From Fidelibacterota bacterium (lineage in GTDB: Bacteria > Fidelibacterota > Fidelibacteria > Fidelibacterales > Fidelibacteraceae), in NCBI GenBank assembly GCA_030596185.1, contig JAUVKP010000052.1, positions 1 through 7,240 of the forward strand: DNA of 7,240 nt. Reading direction: 5' to 3'. Made by a program: the position numbers and the translations under genes. The notes below the pieces were generated by a model that ran no database searches, had not been told where the DNA came from, and saw only the letters and a program-made list of their open reading frames with translations. Position 1 is the first letter of the stretch, and every line of letters starts with the position of its first letter. Positions 5,921-7,240 of this stretch are shown one piece after another.

Positions 5921-5921
5921 C

Positions 5922-7184
5922 ATGAAGCCCAAAAGTTGTATAAATTACCAAAATATCATTAATCAATTTGAAGAGAAACGTTATGATCAAAAAAAACTCA
6001 TTGCGTACAGAGACAAAGTCAATTGCATGTACTTTGAGGAAGGATTAAGCAAGCGAGAGATCATTAAAAAAGTTTCGATGAGCAATCATTTTGTAGTAAA
6101 ATGGACTCAATCCCCGGAGCAGGATATGACAGAAGATCATCGTGGTTGGAAGCAAGGCGATCGCCGAAAATGGACACAAGAAACAGAAGATCGTATTAAG
6201 CAAATCCATCGCAAATTAAGTGAATCAGAACAGGAGTTTTTTACGGGGGCAACTGCTGTCAGTCAGACGTGGTTAAAAGTATATGAAGATGCTCCGCCAC
6301 CCCTTAGAACCATTGGTCAAATTATGAAAGATTTGGGTCTACCGTCTCATCCAAAAGGTAAAAGTAAGGGTGCTGCCAAATACCTTCATTATCCCGAAAA
6401 CACTCTTTATGGTGGATATTTAGGCAATCGTGTTATGGAAGCAGACTTTATTCAGCGACGCTATCTTCAAGGAAATGGAACACCTTTAAACTTTGTGGGA
6501 TTCTCTGCAAAGAAAGACCCAAAGTTTAGGTATTATAAGCGCATAGAAGATTTAACAGTTGATAATTTCATTGATGCTTGTGATGACTTTTTGGATAAAT
6601 TTGATAAACCGGATGTTCTTAAATTGGATAATGCTTCCACATTTATTGGAAGTGTATCCGGTAAACGTACCTTAAGTCGTGTAATGATATATTTACTTCA
6701 AAAGCAAATCATTCCGGTATTTGCTGTACCTAGAAAACCTTTCAGTCAAGGATCTATAGAAGGGAACAATAGTGTGTTCTCTCGCTTCTTTTGGAATCGT
6801 CGGCATTTTGAAAATATAGAAGATTTAGACCGCCAATTGGAATGGTTTAATGCGGCCTCACTCCGTTATAGCGGTTATGAAAAACCCGAACAAAAATTCG
6901 AACAAAAACTGTTTATACCCAAGGTTTGTTTTTTGCGTCAGATCCATGAAAGCGACACGCATCCAGGAAACGGAATGATCAATATTTTAAATGAAGAGAT
7001 TTTACTTCCGGCAGATTGGATTAACTTTTTCGTTTTAGCAGAATGGAATCTTAATTCACAAAAACTTGTGGTATATTTGGAAGAAAATGATACCTTAAAA
7101 ACGCTTACTGATATTAAGTTCAATATAAATAAAACTACTTTGAAAAAATTAACTCAGGGGGGTGCACTTTCATTTTGCCAATAA
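5922..7184 (+). CDS. DDE transposase (rve integrase-core type)
   Basis: The protein has 420 aa and catalyses cut and joining of the IS ends. Start choice: AGAGGTGG lies 4 nt before the ATG at 5922. The frame is open back to 5817, but those codons read through the heptamer array and terminal repeat (LLPTTYYLLL) and are not credible protein. Residues about 25-65 look like a helix-turn-helix DNA-binding segment (GLSKREIIKKVSMSNHFVVKW). A basic linker (about 72-100) precedes the catalytic core. The inferred acidic triad is Asp175 (VMEADFI), Asp236 (LKLDNASTF) and Glu280 (FSQGSIEGN), with 43 residues between the last two, slightly longer than the usual 35. The C-terminal 100 residues are beta-rich, as in related transposases. 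The stop codon (7182-7184) lies inside the right terminal repeat. A specific IS family name is not assigned. Confidence 0.9.
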   Translation: MKPKSCINYQNIINQFEEKRYDQKKLIAYRDKVNCMYFEEGLSKREIIKKVSMSNHFVVKWTQSPEQDMTEDHRGWKQGDRRKWTQETEDRIKQIHRKLSESEQEFFTGATAVSQTWLKVYEDAPPPLRTIGQIMKDLGLPSHPKGKSKGAAKYLHYPENTLYGGYLGNRVMEADFIQRRYLQGNGTPLNFVGFSAKKDPKFRYYKRIEDLTVDNFIDACDDFLDKFDKPDVLKLDNASTFIGSVSGKRTLSRVMIYLLQKQIIPVFAVPRKPFSQGSIEGNNSVFSRFFWNRRHFENIEDLDRQLEWFNAASLRYSGYEKPEQKFEQKLFIPKVCFLRQIHESDTHPGNGMINILNEEILLPADWINFFVLAEWNLNSQKLVVYLEENDTLKTLTDIKFNINKTTLKKLTQGGALSFCQ

Positions 7185-7190
7185 CCAGTA
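7163..7190 (-). repeat. Right terminal inverted repeat of the insertion sequence
   Basis: This is the perfect 28-base reverse complement of 5875-5902. The element's own part is 7163-7187, ending CCA, and GTA (7188-7190) belongs to the flanking heptamer array. It contains the last codons and the TAA of the transposase. Confidence 0.93.
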
Positions 7191-7236
7191 AGAAGTAGGT
7201 AGTAAGTAGTAAGAAGTAAAGAGTAAAGAGTAAAGA
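7188..7236 (+). repeat. Heptamer tandem repeat, G-type, seven units, abutting the right IS end
   Basis: Seven 7-mers follow one another: GTAAGAA, GTAGGTA, GTAAGTA, GTAAGAA and GTAAAGA three times, then GAAT at the window edge. The first unit starts on the base after the CCA of the element. It has the same strand bias as the three-unit array after lysA and is inverted relative to the CTACTAC array. It may continue beyond 7240. Confidence 0.9.
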
Positions 7237-7240
7237 GAAT

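Larger units (their letters stand above)
5878..7187 (+). mobile_element. Complete insertion sequence, DDE (rve-type) transposase, about 1310 bp
   Basis: The element has perfect 25-bp terminal inverted repeats, TG...CA outer bases and one transposase gene filling it. No direct target-site duplication is visible: the left flank ends CTACTAC and the right begins GTAAGAA, which are inverted rather than direct relatives. The rve-type catalytic domain and terminal organisation suggest the IS481/IS3-like side of the superfamily, but I cannot name the family. It lies downstream of lysA and does not break it. All parts look intact, so it may be active. Confidence 0.9.

Noticed and set aside
5817..5921. 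Longer N-terminal start for the transposase
   Set aside because: The extra 35 codons translate the heptamer array and the terminal repeat; the ATG at 5922 has a proper Shine-Dalgarno and starts inside the element.
5871..7194. Target-site duplication of the insertion sequence
   Set aside because: The bases outside the two ends (CTACTAC and GTAAGAA) are not direct repeats; the similarity is inverted.

Overview
The window looks like a stretch of chromosome from an uncultured, AT-rich, Gram-negative bacterium, most likely of the FCB superphylum (Bacteroidetes, Cloacimonadota, Marinimicrobia and relatives). This is inference from three things: a lipoprotein signal, a secreted papain-like/beta-helix protein of a kind I associate with that group, and short dispersed palindromes and heptamer repeats common in such genomes. 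No rRNA or other phylogenetic marker is present, so the assignment is soft.

Left part (1-3827, minus strand): three genes for exported proteins. In order of transcription they are a 340-aa lipoprotein of unknown family (3735-2713), a 241-aa secreted helical protein (2585-1860), and the first 613 residues of a large secreted protein (1839 to beyond position 1). That last protein joins an NlpC/P60- or CHAP-like Cys-His domain to a right-handed parallel beta-helix. No clear terminator separates the genes and the last two are only 20 nt apart, so they are probably one operon. A textbook sigma-70 promoter (TTGACA, 17 nt, TATTCT) lies upstream, and its -10 box sits inside a perfect 19-bp palindrome, a good operator candidate.

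Middle (3828-4555): a 400-bp gene-poor spacer with a bidirectional terminator-like hairpin and a GC-rich imperfect inverted repeat. Next comes a two-tRNA transcription unit on the minus strand (tRNA-Cys then tRNA-Leu) with a promoter candidate and a rho-independent terminator. A REP-like palindrome lies between the tRNA unit and the divergent gene lysA.

Right part (4556-7240, plus strand): a complete diaminopimelate decarboxylase gene (lysA), followed by a complete DDE-transposase insertion sequence (5878-7187). The element has perfect 25-bp terminal inverted repeats, TG...CA ends and a transposase start whose Shine-Dalgarno sits in a hairpin. It is bracketed by 7-bp tandem repeat arrays. The arrays abut both ends exactly, are in register with them and point in opposite directions, so the inverted-repeat architecture continues outside the element. 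That arrangement and the uncharacterised exported-protein operon are the two most interesting parts of the window.
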